Source: Deltaproteobacteria bacterium (GTDB lineage Bacteria; Myxococcota_A; Polyangia; GCA-2747355). Taken from it: a stretch of DNA of 64,000 bases. Of this stretch, positions 1-9,097 are shown in pieces (position 1 is the first letter of the stretch; the number at the start of each line of letters is the position of its first letter). The stretch lies in the NCBI GenBank assembly GCA_020633415.1, contig JACKDQ010000006.1, positions 124,001 to 188,000 of the forward strand, written 5' to 3'. The notes beneath the pieces were generated by a model. That model ran no database searches. It worked only from the letters and a program-made list of their open reading frames with translations, and was not told where the DNA came from. The position numbers and the translations under genes were made by a program.

Positions 1-496
1 ACTCGAACGCGTCGTTGTTGTGCGCGCCGCCGTAGCTGTAACGCCCTCCGGTAATTGGTTGAACCACACCATTGAACGCTAGCCACGCTCCGCCACTCGA
101 GAATTTCGGCACCGGGGCAATGCCACTGCTGTCACAGCCAGCGACGTCGCTGCGGAAATAGACGTGGCCTGAGATCGCCTGATGAACGAACGTACAGATG
201 AAATCGGTCTGACCGAAGGTAAAGGGCTTTTCTCCTTGGGTCATCGGATCGACGCACTTGACCTGCTGCTGTTTGGGCTCGCGCACCAGGAAGCCGAGAA
301 GCGGCTTGCCACCGTCGCTTGGGACAACCGCGTCCACCGCGCTATCGCCGAACACTGCGGTGTCGTCGGTCCGCGCATCCGCTTGGCTGCTATCGGCGGC
401 GCTGGAATCCCGCGCCAGATTGTTATCGCCATGACAAGCAGCGAGCACAAACACCGTCGACGCCCAAAGCAGCATGCACGCATTTGACCTATTCAT
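1..496 (-). CDS. Lipoprotein of unknown function (3' end beyond window)
   Basis: An open frame starts at ATG 496 and runs off the left edge, giving at least 165 residues. The N-terminus MNRSNACMLLWASTVFVLAAC is a type II signal peptide with lipobox LAAC (Cys21), so the protein should be exported and lipid-anchored. An Asp/Ala/Ser-rich linker (about residues 22-62) follows, of the kind seen in other lipoproteins of this window, then a globular part with Cys and Tyr/Gly-rich segments such as GGRYSYGGAHN. I recognise no domain. The start is supported by AGAAGGG upstream, overlapping the stop codon of the preceding gene, which ends only 14 bases away. The two are therefore probably co-transcribed. 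Function unknown; lipoprotein nature is fairly sure. Confidence 0.7.
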   Translation of the reverse strand, partial: MNRSNACMLLWASTVFVLAACHGDNNLARDSSAADSSQADARTDDTAVFGDSAVDAVVPSDGGKPLLGFLVREPKQQQVKCVDPMTQGEKPFTFGQTDFICTFVHQAISGHVYFRSDVAGCDSSGIAPVPKFSSGGAWLAFNGVVQPITGGRYSYGGAHNNDAFE

Positions 497-510
497 CGAT
501 GCATTCCCTT

Positions 511-2850
511 CTAGTGATCGGCCCAGGCGTAGGGCCGAGCCTGCTTGATGATCAGCTCCCCCCCGGCCGCGATCTTGAACTCTAGATCCAATGTCAGGAC
601 GCTCTCGTCAAGCTGATAAAGCGGCGCGAATCGCTGCTGGATACGCGTCGCAACTGAAAAGAGTGCGCTGACTTCGCCAGGACTAAGGATCGGAGTTGTC
701 GGTGAAAGGCTGGAGTACCGCTGACGAGCGACCTGAACGCCGCCGCCGGGCGCGCCAACGATCACAAAGATCTCGGAAACAGCCCCATCGACAGGATTTG
801 TCACCAAGGCGTCGCCTCGCTGAACATTGACGTACATCCCATAGAGATTTGGGTCGGTAATATTCTGCGTGATCAAAACGCCGTTGGCTCGCTCCCCCTC
901 GTAGGCTTGGCTAACCGCAACGCCCATCTTCACCGCGCGATGGTCGATGTTCCAGTACGCCCGCTCTTCGTAGGCGCGAAAGTTCCAAACCGATCCCCAG
1001 ACCTTGGCAATCCGCTTTGACGCCGCGCCATCACCACTCGCGTAGGCTGACCGCGAAAGGTACAATCCGGCGCCGGTAAAACCTGGCAAGTCTTCAGCAT
1101 TGGTGCTCGAGCGCAGTCTTGCCTTTGCCGCGCCAAACACCTGACCGACACGCTGATCGATCTGCAGCGCGACCTCCGGCTCCAATGGTGCGTTGGTGAA
1201 AATATGGCGCACGCTGTTGAGAGACGCCTCGCGGAACTCTGTGTCCGTGACAAAAACGGGATCGAGCAGCAAGCGCTCGATGTGACGGTCAAGCGTTTCA
1301 CCGGGAACGGCTTCGCATAGCTTACCCACGCGATCACAAAGCACAGCCGTCCGACCTTCATCGACGCAGTCTGTGCGCGCCGCCTGACAGCGCGCCGCGG
1401 TGACGACCGTCTTTTCGATAAAACGCTGATAGAAGCTAAACGGCACGACGAAGCCATCAGGCGCTAATTCGCCGATCGTCTGGCGCAGCTCACCGAGGTT
1501 GGCAGCCTTCGCGCCAACAGTCTTCGAGTCCGCCCAACCGATCGTCGAGAATCGGTCCAACGTCAGGCGACTAAGGTCGGCCTCGGGCAATGTCTTCTGG
1601 CGCTTGCTGCGCTGCTCTTGCCAAAACGCCCGCGCCTCCGTCTCCGTCGCATTGCTGATCGTCCAATCGCTCGCGGTGACTTCAAAGCGGATCAATTTGC
1701 CGATAAACGGCGCAATCCGTCGATGAGATCGCGCGTTGCGCAGCGCCAAGTTGGGAGTCCCTCGAGCACGCGCCGCAACGTTGACGTGAGCCAGCGGCGT
1801 CTGCAACTGCCCGGTGATCGTGCCGCCAACGATCGGCAGGGTATTGGGCAAGCTGCCGAGCAGCACGATGTCCGTGTAGGAGAGCACCTGCGTCTCGAGA
1901 TCCTTGCTGCTCAGATTGCGCAACACGCCATAGGCCACGCCGCCGTTGAGCAGCTGCGTATCAACGCCGCCGTACAACGCCTGTTGTGTGGTCGTCGCTG
2001 CGTCCCAGCGCTGAAATGCCACCGCTGAGCGCTCGACGTCGTCGGTCTGAGCCGCCCCCGCTGGAAGGTAGAAAAGCCGCTGGGTAGCGCCCGCGAACGC
2101 CACAAAGCCTAGGCGCGCCTCAATCAGCCGATAGCTCAACAGCACCAACTCTGGATCGAGGTCATCGCTGGGAAAGAACGTCAGCAACAGCGGACGATCC
2201 AGCTCAGCCATGCCCGTGAGTTTGGGGTAATAGGTCAGCGTTCCAGCGATTCCCGTTCGGTTCGCGCCTCGATAGGTCTCGGCTTCAAACTCGGCCAAGC
2301 TGCCCGCGTAGCCAAGCACATCGCGGGCAAACCGATAATGCAGCGGGTAATCGACGGTGTTCTGAAAGAACACGCGGCGCTTGCCGCGATCGATGTAGAA
2401 CTTGACCGTCAGACTCTCGCCGAGCTCGGTGACCGCGCGATGGGAAAATTCGACAAACGCGCTCAGACCCTCATTTCCCGCGGCAAAGCGATCGCGAAAG
2501 CCCGGCTCAGCGGACGCCGATGGCAGTGCATCGAGCTTGATCGCACTGCCATCGCTGGCAACTTCCGCCAAGTCAACCGACGCGTGGTCATAATCGCGCG
2601 CCTTGATCGTCAGCGTGCCGTTCGGACCGGGAACGCGAACGTCCGGACCCTGACACGCCAGGCCCGCCACCTGCGCCGGCGCGTCAGGCGCGCAACTCAA
2701 GCGCTGCAGCGGGGCCCCTGGCTGGTGATAGATGATCAGGTAACGCCCGGGGCCTTCGATCCTCAATGAAAGCGGCGCGCTATCGCTACAACCGCAGAGA
2801 CCAACGAGCAACGCGACGGCTACGAGACGGTATGGATGCCGAGCTATCAC
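511..2850 (-). CDS. Lipoprotein with PEP-synthase/glucan-dikinase-like phosphohistidine and ATP-grasp domains
   Basis: 779 residues. It begins with a lipoprotein signal (LVGLCGC, Cys21). Residues about 25-300 are beta-rich and unrecognised. A phosphohistidine-like segment follows, TPLAHVNVAARARG, with the candidate catalytic His at residue 355. Residues about 440-775 form a PPDK/PEP-synthase N-terminal-type ATP-grasp domain: GAKAANLGEL at its start, LRSSTNAEDLPGFTGAGLY in the middle, and the metal/ATP end motif LDLEFKI...IKQARPY. The order His domain then ATP-grasp matches alpha-glucan water dikinases, not PEP synthase or PPDK, where ATP-grasp comes first. No PEP/pyruvate barrel is present. 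Kinase-type motifs look intact, yet the signal peptide places the protein outside the cytoplasm, where ATP is scarce; the substrate is unknown. It lies 51 bases downstream of the dehydrogenase gene, at the tail of the benzoyl-CoA cluster. Confidence 0.75.
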   Translation of the reverse strand: MIARHPYRLVAVALLVGLCGCSDSAPLSLRIEGPGRYLIIYHQPGAPLQRLSCAPDAPAQVAGLACQGPDVRVPGPNGTLTIKARDYDHASVDLAEVASDGSAIKLDALPSASAEPGFRDRFAAGNEGLSAFVEFSHRAVTELGESLTVKFYIDRGKRRVFFQNTVDYPLHYRFARDVLGYAGSLAEFEAETYRGANRTGIAGTLTYYPKLTGMAELDRPLLLTFFPSDDLDPELVLLSYRLIEARLGFVAFAGATQRLFYLPAGAAQTDDVERSAVAFQRWDAATTTQQALYGGVDTQLLNGGVAYGVLRNLSSKDLETQVLSYTDIVLLGSLPNTLPIVGGTITGQLQTPLAHVNVAARARGTPNLALRNARSHRRIAPFIGKLIRFEVTASDWTISNATETEARAFWQEQRSKRQKTLPEADLSRLTLDRFSTIGWADSKTVGAKAANLGELRQTIGELAPDGFVVPFSFYQRFIEKTVVTAARCQAARTDCVDEGRTAVLCDRVGKLCEAVPGETLDRHIERLLLDPVFVTDTEFREASLNSVRHIFTNAPLEPEVALQIDQRVGQVFGAAKARLRSSTNAEDLPGFTGAGLYLSRSAYASGDGAASKRIAKVWGSVWNFRAYEERAYWNIDHRAVKMGVAVSQAYEGERANGVLITQNITDPNLYGMYVNVQRGDALVTNPVDGAVSEIFVIVGAPGGGVQVARQRYSSLSPTTPILSPGEVSALFSVATRIQQRFAPLYQLDESVLTLDLEFKIAAGGELIIKQARPYAWADH

Positions 2851-2901
2851 TAGGGCAAAACGCCACTTGCTGGCCGCGTATTCCGCAAAATGCTACGTCC
2901 G

Positions 2902-3783
2902 CTATTCGGCGTCGCCGTAGTCGTAAAAGCCCTTTTTGGTCTTGCGACCGAGCTCGTTGCGGGCCACCTTGTCGCGCAGGATCTGCGGCGGCGCATACTG
3001 ATCGCCACCGAGTTCGCGGTGGAGGTGCTCAGCGATCGCCAGTCGGACATCCAAGCCAACGTGGTCGGTCAGCTTCAGCGGCCCCATCGGATGCTTGTAG
3101 CCGAGCTCCATCGCCGTATCGATCGCCGCAGCGTCGGCGACTCCCTGTTCAAGCATACGCATCGCTTCGAGTCCCAGCACCACGCCGAGCCGACTCGAGG
3201 CAAACCCTGGAGAATCCTTGACGACGATCGGCTCTTTGCCCATGCGGCGGGCGACAGCGAGGGCGGCTTCACGGCACGCCGGACTAACCCGGTCATGCAC
3301 GACGATCTCGAGCAGCTGCATAATATGCACCGGGTTAAAAAAGTGCATGCCGATCAGGCGCTGCGGATGCTCAAGAGATTCGGCAATCGCCGCTAACGAG
3401 AGTGACGAGGTGTTGCTGGCCAAGATCGTCGTCGGCGCGACGAGCGCCTCGGCCGCCGAAAAGATCTTCTGCTTGAGCGCAAGGCTCTCGCTAACCGCCT
3501 CGATCACCAGGCCGCTGCCGCTCAGCGCCTCGGACGAATTACTCGAGATCGAAATATTGGCCAGCGTCTTCGCCCGATGCTCCTCGCTGAGCTTGCCACG
3601 CGCCACACCCTTATCGAGATTGGCCGCGATCTTTCGCTGAGCCCGCTCCAGCGCCTGCGGATCCAAATCGGTCAGCGTCACGCGGTAGTCCGATTGGGCT
3701 GCGACCTGGGCGATCCCATGGCCCATCGTGCCAGCACCGATCACCGCAACCTTTTCTATCTGCGTCTCGTGCATCCCGATCAC
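2902..3783 (-). CDS. 3-hydroxyacyl-CoA dehydrogenase (PaaH/Hbd type)
   Basis: 293 residues, the usual length of single-domain 3-hydroxybutyryl-/3-hydroxyadipyl-CoA dehydrogenases. The N-terminal Rossmann motif is VAVIGAGTMGHGIAQ. The NAD-domain/C-terminal junction shows IGMHFFNPVHIMQLLEIV with the catalytic His, followed by the typical KDSPGFASSRL and, at the end, KTKKGFYDYG. It oxidises the L-3-hydroxyacyl-CoA to the 3-oxoacyl-CoA with NAD+. Beside boxB, boxC, a hydratase and a thiolase, the likely substrate is 3-hydroxyadipyl-CoA (inference). The start is GTG at 3783, immediately after the thiolase stop codon; an ATG three codons later (3774) is an alternative. Tight packing indicates co-translation with the thiolase. 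Confidence 0.9.
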   Translation of the reverse strand: MIGMHETQIEKVAVIGAGTMGHGIAQVAAQSDYRVTLTDLDPQALERAQRKIAANLDKGVARGKLSEEHRAKTLANISISSNSSEALSGSGLVIEAVSESLALKQKIFSAAEALVAPTTILASNTSSLSLAAIAESLEHPQRLIGMHFFNPVHIMQLLEIVVHDRVSPACREAALAVARRMGKEPIVVKDSPGFASSRLGVVLGLEAMRMLEQGVADAAAIDTAMELGYKHPMGPLKLTDHVGLDVRLAIAEHLHRELGGDQYAPPQILRDKVARNELGRKTKKGFYDYGDAE

Positions 3784-4977
3784 TTATCGCTCGAGGTTTT
3801 CGATGACCATCGCGATGCCTTGACCGACGCCAATACACATCGTCGCCAAGCCGAATCGCGCCTTGCGTCGCCGCAGTTCATGGGTCAACGAGACGAGGAT
3901 CTTCGCGCCAGTGCAACCGAGGGGATGACCGAGCGCGATCGCCCCACCGTTGACGTTGACCTTGCCGACATCCAGCTTGAGCTCTTTGATGCAGGCCAAC
4001 GACTGCGCGGCGAAGGCCTCATTGAGCTCGATCAAGTCGATCTGATCGATCGTCATTCCCAAGCGCTTGAGCAACTTGTTCGTCGCCGGCACGGGACCGA
4101 TACCCATCACGTCCGGATCGACGCCGGCGACCGCCGTGCCGATCACGCGGGCAAGCGGCCGCTGACTAAGAGCGCCTTCAGCCGCGACGATCAGCGCCGC
4201 CGCACCGTCGTTGATGCCACTCGCCGAGCCCGCGGTGATCGTGCCGCCCTGGCGAAATACCGGCTGCAGTTTTGAGAGTTTCTCGAGGGTGACTGCCCGC
4301 GGATGCTCGTCGACGGTAAAGGCGATCGGATCACCCTTGCGCTGTGGGATTTCGACAGCGATGATTTCTTCGGCGAACCGCCCCTCGGCGATCGCTGCCG
4401 CTGCGCGCTGCTGACTTTGCAGGGCAAACTCGTCTTGTGCCTGACGAGCGATGCCGTAGCGCTCGGCGACGATCTCGGCCGTTTCTCCGAGCGAGACGGT
4501 CCAGCGCTTGTCCATCCTCTTGTTGACGAAGCGCCAGCCAACGGTCGTATCCGCGATCTGTGGCGTGCGTCGGTCAAAAGCCCGGTCACTCTTGAGCATC
4601 ACAAAGGGCGCGCGACTCATGCTCTCGACGCCACCGACGACAAAGACTTGTCCATCGTTGGCAGCGATCGCCTGACTCGCGCAAGCCACGGCCTGCAGGC
4701 CCGACCCGCAGAGCCGGTTAACGGTCATCCCTGGAACGCTTGTCGGAAGGCCTGCCAAAAGCACCGCCATACGCGCCACGTTGCGGTTGTCCTCGCCGGC
4801 ACCATTGGTGCAGCCAAAGATCACGTCATCGATCTTGGCAGGGTCGACACCGCTTCTCTCGACAACAGCTTTTACCGCGTGCGCGGCCAGGTCGTCCGGC
4901 CGCACGGAAGACAGCGTTCCGCCGACGGCGCCTACAGGTGTGCGTAGCGCAGTATAAATCAACGCTTCAGACACCAT
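3784..4977 (-). CDS. Acetyl-CoA acyltransferase, 3-oxoadipyl-CoA thiolase type
   Basis: 397 residues, a full-length thiolase. The nucleophile loop is TVNRLCGSGLQAVA, and the C-terminal catalytic His and Cys motifs are NVNGGAIALGHPLGCTGA and LATMCIGVGQG. The internal stretch with GWRFVNKRM and the early FGCTNGAGEDNRNVARMA are typical of the PcaF/PaaJ group, which cleaves 3-oxoadipyl-CoA to succinyl-CoA and acetyl-CoA. That is the last step expected in the box benzoate pathway, so context and sequence agree. A GGAGG lies just ahead of ATG 4977; the GTG one codon later (4974) has better spacing and could be the real start. The stop abuts the dehydrogenase start. Confidence 0.9.
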   Translation of the reverse strand: MVSEALIYTALRTPVGAVGGTLSSVRPDDLAAHAVKAVVERSGVDPAKIDDVIFGCTNGAGEDNRNVARMAVLLAGLPTSVPGMTVNRLCGSGLQAVACASQAIAANDGQVFVVGGVESMSRAPFVMLKSDRAFDRRTPQIADTTVGWRFVNKRMDKRWTVSLGETAEIVAERYGIARQAQDEFALQSQQRAAAAIAEGRFAEEIIAVEIPQRKGDPIAFTVDEHPRAVTLEKLSKLQPVFRQGGTITAGSASGINDGAAALIVAAEGALSQRPLARVIGTAVAGVDPDVMGIGPVPATNKLLKRLGMTIDQIDLIELNEAFAAQSLACIKELKLDVGKVNVNGGAIALGHPLGCTGAKILVSLTHELRRRKARFGLATMCIGVGQGIAMVIENLER

Positions 4978-5033
4978 CCACCTCCGGATTGTTGAGTTTG
5001 TCTATCGAAGGACCACACCACGCTAGCGACCCG

Positions 5034-6455
5034 CTAGGCGTCGGTGCGCACGTACTCGAATTCGACTGGCTGGCCGTTGATACCGCGGGCCGGCGCAGCT
5101 AGCCAGTTGGCCATCTTGCCAGCCTGGTAGACCGGCTGAGCCATCAGCGACTGCACGTACTCGCCATCGGCTCGCGATGGCACCCAGTCGCTCTTCTTCT
5201 TGTCCCACTCGTCCTTGGAGATCAGGCGACCACTCGGATCGAACGGCATGTCGGCATAAATGCCGATCGCCCGATGGAACCGGCGACTGGGCAGCGTTAG
5301 CTGATAGTCGATGCCATACTCGGCGAGCTTCTTGTTCCAACGGTCGACGCCACGCTGACAATCCTCGATGTAACCATCGCGCAGTACTTCGTTCATCGCG
5401 TTGCGCATCGGCACGTTCTGCTTGGTGAACTTGCCTTCCTCACAGACGTCCATCGGGTAGAATTGGTCGAGTGCGGTGTGCTCTGCGCGCTTTTCTTCGT
5501 AATCGCGCCCCTTGAGCCCGTTAGCAAAGTAGGCGGCGGCGTTGCTCGAGATCTCGCCACCGAAGAGATCGAGACTGACCGAGAACCAGAAGTTCAGATA
5601 TTTCTGCACCGTCGGCAGGTCGATGGCGCCGTGCTTGCGAACGTCTTCGCTGAGACCGCCCATCTCCTTAAGAAGTTGTGCGGCACGCTCAACGACGCGC
5701 ATCACGCCGGTCTCGCCGACGAACATGTGGTGCGCTTCCTCGGTCAACATGAACTTTGTCGTGCGCGCCAGCGGATCGAAGCCACTTTCGGCGAGCGCAA
5801 GCAGCTGATACTTACCGTCGCGATCGGTGAAGAACGTAAACATGAAAAAGTCGAGCCAGTTGGTGATCGGCTCGTTGAACGCGCCAAGGATACGCGGCGT
5901 ATCTTCGTTGCCACTGCGTCGCTCAAGCAAGGCCTCGGCTTCTTCGCGGCCATCGCGACCAAAGTGCGAATGCAGCAAGTAGACCATCGCCCATAGGTGG
6001 CGACCTTCCTCGACGTTGACCTGAAATAGGTTGCGCAGGTCGTAGAGGCTCGGGCAGATCTTGCCGAGTTCGCGCTGCTGCTCAACGCTCGCTGGCTCGG
6101 TGTCGCCCTGTGTAACGATCAGTCGCCGCAGCGAGTTGCGAAACTCACCCGGCACATCCTGCCAGACCGGCTTGCCCAGGAAATCGCCGAAGCCGATCGT
6201 CCGCTCTTCGACCGGTGCCGCCAGGAAAATGCCCCAGCGATACTCGGGCAGTTGGACATAGTCGAAATGAGCCCACCCCTTGGCGTCGGCGCTGATCGCC
6301 GTGCGCAGATAGATCTGGTGGTGATCCTGAAAACCATCCGGTCCCATCTCGCGCCACCAATCGAGATAGCGCGGCTGCCAATGCTCGAGCGCGCGCTGCA
6401 GGCGACGATTAGACGAGAGGCTGACGTTGTTCGGGATCTTTTCGTTCAATTCCAT
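5034..6455 (-). CDS. boxB: Benzoyl-CoA 2,3-epoxidase oxygenase subunit BoxB
   Basis: 473 residues, the length I recall for the characterised BoxB. BoxB is the diiron oxygenase that converts benzoyl-CoA and O2 to 2,3-epoxybenzoyl-CoA, with electrons from the reductase BoxA. The diiron ligands known for the family fall at the expected positions: Glu120, Glu150 and His153 (VEEGRHLW), Asp211, Glu240 and His243 (LTEEAHHMFVGETG). The start has AGGATAG about eight bases upstream. It sits between boxC and the thiolase, 56 and 76 bases from its neighbours, in one minus-strand run. No full-length BoxA is in the window; the only candidate reductase is the FNR-like gene at 9098-9778. Identification is firm; activity with that reductase is inference. 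Confidence 0.95.
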   Translation of the reverse strand: MELNEKIPNNVSLSSNRRLQRALEHWQPRYLDWWREMGPDGFQDHHQIYLRTAISADAKGWAHFDYVQLPEYRWGIFLAAPVEERTIGFGDFLGKPVWQDVPGEFRNSLRRLIVTQGDTEPASVEQQRELGKICPSLYDLRNLFQVNVEEGRHLWAMVYLLHSHFGRDGREEAEALLERRSGNEDTPRILGAFNEPITNWLDFFMFTFFTDRDGKYQLLALAESGFDPLARTTKFMLTEEAHHMFVGETGVMRVVERAAQLLKEMGGLSEDVRKHGAIDLPTVQKYLNFWFSVSLDLFGGEISSNAAAYFANGLKGRDYEEKRAEHTALDQFYPMDVCEEGKFTKQNVPMRNAMNEVLRDGYIEDCQRGVDRWNKKLAEYGIDYQLTLPSRRFHRAIGIYADMPFDPSGRLISKDEWDKKKSDWVPSRADGEYVQSLMAQPVYQAGKMANWLAAPARGINGQPVEFEYVRTDA

Positions 6456-6531
6456 GAGCTATCCTATTATGCGAGCCGGTTGGGCATGTTGTAGCGCACT
6501 CGGTCAACGGGCGCTCGCGCGATCGACAAGC

Positions 6532-8169
6532 TTAGGTGCGACGCCAATCAAACTCGGGGCGCATCCCAGCCTGACCATAGAGCGTCAGTGCCCCTTTCTC
6601 TCCCACCGCGTTGGGCCGCTGGAAGATCCAGTTCTGCCAAGCGGACAAGCGACCGAAGATCTTGGTCTCCAGCGTCTCCGGCCCAGCGAAGCGCAAGCTG
6701 GCCTCCATTCCGGTCAACGCGTCGGGCGACAGCGCCACGCGCTCTTCGATCGCCAAACGAACCTCGTCTTCCCAATCCAACTCGTCGGGAATGAAGGTGA
6801 CCAGACCAGCGTCCATTGCAGCCTGCGGATCGAGCGGTCCTTGGGTTGCCAGGGCCTGCTCGACCAACTCAGGCTCGCCGAGAAAGCGGGTCTTTAGCCG
6901 GCTCAAGCCATTGCTCATCGGGTAACTGCCAGCGTTCTGCATCGAGAGTTCGATCGCAACGGGATTGTCCGGATCGTCGAGCATGAACGTGCGGTCAGCA
7001 GCCAGTGCCAGCTCGAAAAAAGTCCCGGCGAAGCAGCTACCGGGTTCGATCAGCGCGACGAGACTGCGCGCCGTCAGGTCGAGACGCTTGAGCGTGCGCT
7101 TGATGAACAGCAGCACTTCGCGAACAAACCAGTGTTGACGGTGCTCGGCGAGCACGGCGTCGGCAGCGAGCACCGCCTTAGCATCACCTTTGGTGTGCAG
7201 AACCAGCGTACCGATCTCGGCCTCGTTAAACCGCAGATCGAGCAATGCATCGTCGAGCTCGCGAAATACCGCTAGCGGCCAGAACTGGTCGCCGGCAGCG
7301 ACGATCTCGGCAATTGAACGCGGCATCGCCGCGCCCGGCGCGCTCAGCGTGATGTGGGCGACGCGACCGCCGCGATCGAGCTCGACCCGCACGTTGTTGT
7401 ACTCGCGCAGCTCGCCGTCGATCTTCGGGGCCAGCGGCGTCAGCTTGATACCGGACTCCGCGGCAGGCCGGTCACTTTGCTCGGCAAGCTCAGCGGCGCG
7501 CGCTTGGACCGCCTGATCAAACTTGCTGCGCGGATAGACCGCATCGACAAGGCCCCATTCGAGAGCGCGCTTACCACGCACGCCCTCGGCGACTGTCGAA
7601 AAGAAATCCGCGCGATCGCGGCGCACTTTTCGTTTGTCGACGAGGCGGGTCAAGCCGCCGGTTCCCGGAAGAACCCCCAACAACGGGACTTCGGGCAGAC
7701 TGACCGCCGAACTACCATCGTCGACTAGAATGATCTCGTCGGCTGCCAGCGCCAGCTCGTAGCCACCGCCAGCACAGGGGCCGTTGACCGCGCAGATGAA
7801 CTTCAAGCCCGAGTGCTCGCTGGCATCCTCGATGCTCAGTCGCGTTTCGTTGGTGAACTTGCAGAAGTTGACCTTGAAGGCGTGGGTCGACGCGCCGAGC
7901 ATGTAGATGTTCGCACCTGAGCAGAACACGCGGTCCTTGGCGCTCCCCAGTACCACGGCGCCAACTTCGGGGTGTTCGAAACGAATACGCTGCAGCGCAT
8001 CGGCGAGCTCGATGTCTACGCCGAGATCATACGAGTTGAGTTTGAGGCGGTAGTCGCCATCGAGTCCGTCTTCTTCCGCAACGTCGAGGTGCAGATAGGC
8101 CACGCGTCCGTCGACGGAGAATTTCCAGTGTTTGTAGCGATCCGGCTCGGTATCAAAAGAAATCGTCAT
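6532..8169 (-). CDS. boxC: 2,3-epoxybenzoyl-CoA dihydrolase BoxC
   Basis: 545 residues, matching BoxC, a large double crotonase-fold protein. It hydrolyses 2,3-epoxybenzoyl-CoA to 3,4-dehydroadipyl-CoA semialdehyde and formate, using two waters. The first crotonase half has an oxyanion-hole segment VFCSGANIYMLG, then NGPCAGGGYELALAADEI and LPEVPLLGVLPGTGGLTRL. The region VDKRKVRRDRADFF is characteristic of BoxC. The second half (about residues 260-545) is a diverged crotonase repeat ending in a segment with WQNWIFQRPNAVGEKGAL. It is 76 bases upstream of boxB and 109 bases downstream of the hydratase gene. Next-step BoxD (semialdehyde dehydrogenase) is not in the window. Confidence 0.95.
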   Translation of the reverse strand: MTISFDTEPDRYKHWKFSVDGRVAYLHLDVAEEDGLDGDYRLKLNSYDLGVDIELADALQRIRFEHPEVGAVVLGSAKDRVFCSGANIYMLGASTHAFKVNFCKFTNETRLSIEDASEHSGLKFICAVNGPCAGGGYELALAADEIILVDDGSSAVSLPEVPLLGVLPGTGGLTRLVDKRKVRRDRADFFSTVAEGVRGKRALEWGLVDAVYPRSKFDQAVQARAAELAEQSDRPAAESGIKLTPLAPKIDGELREYNNVRVELDRGGRVAHITLSAPGAAMPRSIAEIVAAGDQFWPLAVFRELDDALLDLRFNEAEIGTLVLHTKGDAKAVLAADAVLAEHRQHWFVREVLLFIKRTLKRLDLTARSLVALIEPGSCFAGTFFELALAADRTFMLDDPDNPVAIELSMQNAGSYPMSNGLSRLKTRFLGEPELVEQALATQGPLDPQAAMDAGLVTFIPDELDWEDEVRLAIEERVALSPDALTGMEASLRFAGPETLETKIFGRLSAWQNWIFQRPNAVGEKGALTLYGQAGMRPEFDWRRT

Positions 8170-8278
8170 CGGCCGGAAGGTACCTTTAGGGTGGGCGCTT
8201 AGTCAACCATCAGCTGGCTCGAGCAGCAGCAAAAAGCTTAGTCATTTTGGCGTGTTCTCTCGAGGAAGGCCCGGCGTG

Positions 8279-9061
8279 CTATGACCTGCGCGACTTGCGC
8301 TGCAAAAAGGCCGTCATCCGCGCCTGCTTGTCACCGTCCTCGAAACAGATCGCCTGACTGGCTGACTCGAAAGCGATCGCCGAGGCCAGGCCGAGATGAC
8401 CGCAGTTGTTGAGCGCGGCCTTGGCCAGGCGCACAGCAAGCTGTCCGTTCTTGGCAATGCTTCGCGCCCATTCGTAAGCCGCATCGATCACCTCGGCGTC
8501 AGGCACCACCCGCTCGACCAGACCGATCGACTGGGCTTCAACCGCATCGATTACTCGACAGGTAAAGATCAGCTCACGTGCTCGCCCGAGCCCAATCAGA
8601 CGCGGCAAGCGGTAGGTGCCACCGGCGGCCGGCATGATCCCCAACGCAACCTCGGGCTGTCCAAAGCGGGCCGATTCGCCACAGACGCGCAGGTCACAAG
8701 CGATCGCGAACTCGCAGCCGCCTCCGAGAGCGAAGCCGCGGATCGCGGCGATGGTCGGCATCGGCAAACGCTCGATGCGCCCGAACAGTGCGCTATTGAT
8801 ACTTGCCAGCGCGTCAGCGGCGCGACGTTCGCGCAGCTCCGCGATGTCCGCACCGCTGATGAAGGCCTGCTGACCTGCGCCGGTGAAGACCAGTGCTTTG
8901 ACATCATCGGCGATCTCGAGCAGCGAGCAGAGCTGATGCAGCTCATCGACCATCTGCCGATTGAGCGCATTGCGCGATGCCAGTCGGTTAAAGGTGCAAA
9001 GCACGATCCCCGCTTCGGGCTCGTCAACGATCAAACACTCAAAGTCGCGGTCCAGCTCCAT
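8279..9061 (-). CDS. Enoyl-CoA hydratase/isomerase (crotonase family)
   Basis: 260 residues, a standard single-domain crotonase. Visible motifs are FISGADIAEL (oxyanion hole and first loop), AIRGFALGGGCEFAIACDLR and FGQPEVALGIMPAAGGTYRLPRLIG. The Glu of QPEVALG and the equivalent of the second catalytic acid region fit a hydratase. In this setting it should hydrate 2,3-dehydroadipyl-CoA to 3-hydroxyadipyl-CoA, or isomerise the 3,4-double bond; sequence alone does not separate these. A consensus AGGAGG lies eight bases before ATG 9061. It is between the reductase gene and boxC in the same transcription unit. Confidence 0.85.
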   Translation of the reverse strand: MELDRDFECLIVDEPEAGIVLCTFNRLASRNALNRQMVDELHQLCSLLEIADDVKALVFTGAGQQAFISGADIAELRERRAADALASINSALFGRIERLPMPTIAAIRGFALGGGCEFAIACDLRVCGESARFGQPEVALGIMPAAGGTYRLPRLIGLGRARELIFTCRVIDAVEAQSIGLVERVVPDAEVIDAAYEWARSIAKNGQLAVRLAKAALNNCGHLGLASAIAFESASQAICFEDGDKQARMTAFLQRKSRRS

Positions 9062-9097
9062 CTGCGCTGCCTCCTAAAAAACGTGGCGCGTCGGTGA

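Noticed and set aside
511..2850. Annotating the lipoprotein as pyruvate phosphate dikinase or PEP synthase
   Set aside because: There is no PEP/pyruvate TIM-barrel domain, the domain order is reversed and a lipoprotein signal is present.
3577..4275. Plus-strand frame over the dehydrogenase/thiolase boundary
   Set aside because: Both minus-strand genes are well identified; the frame has no motif.
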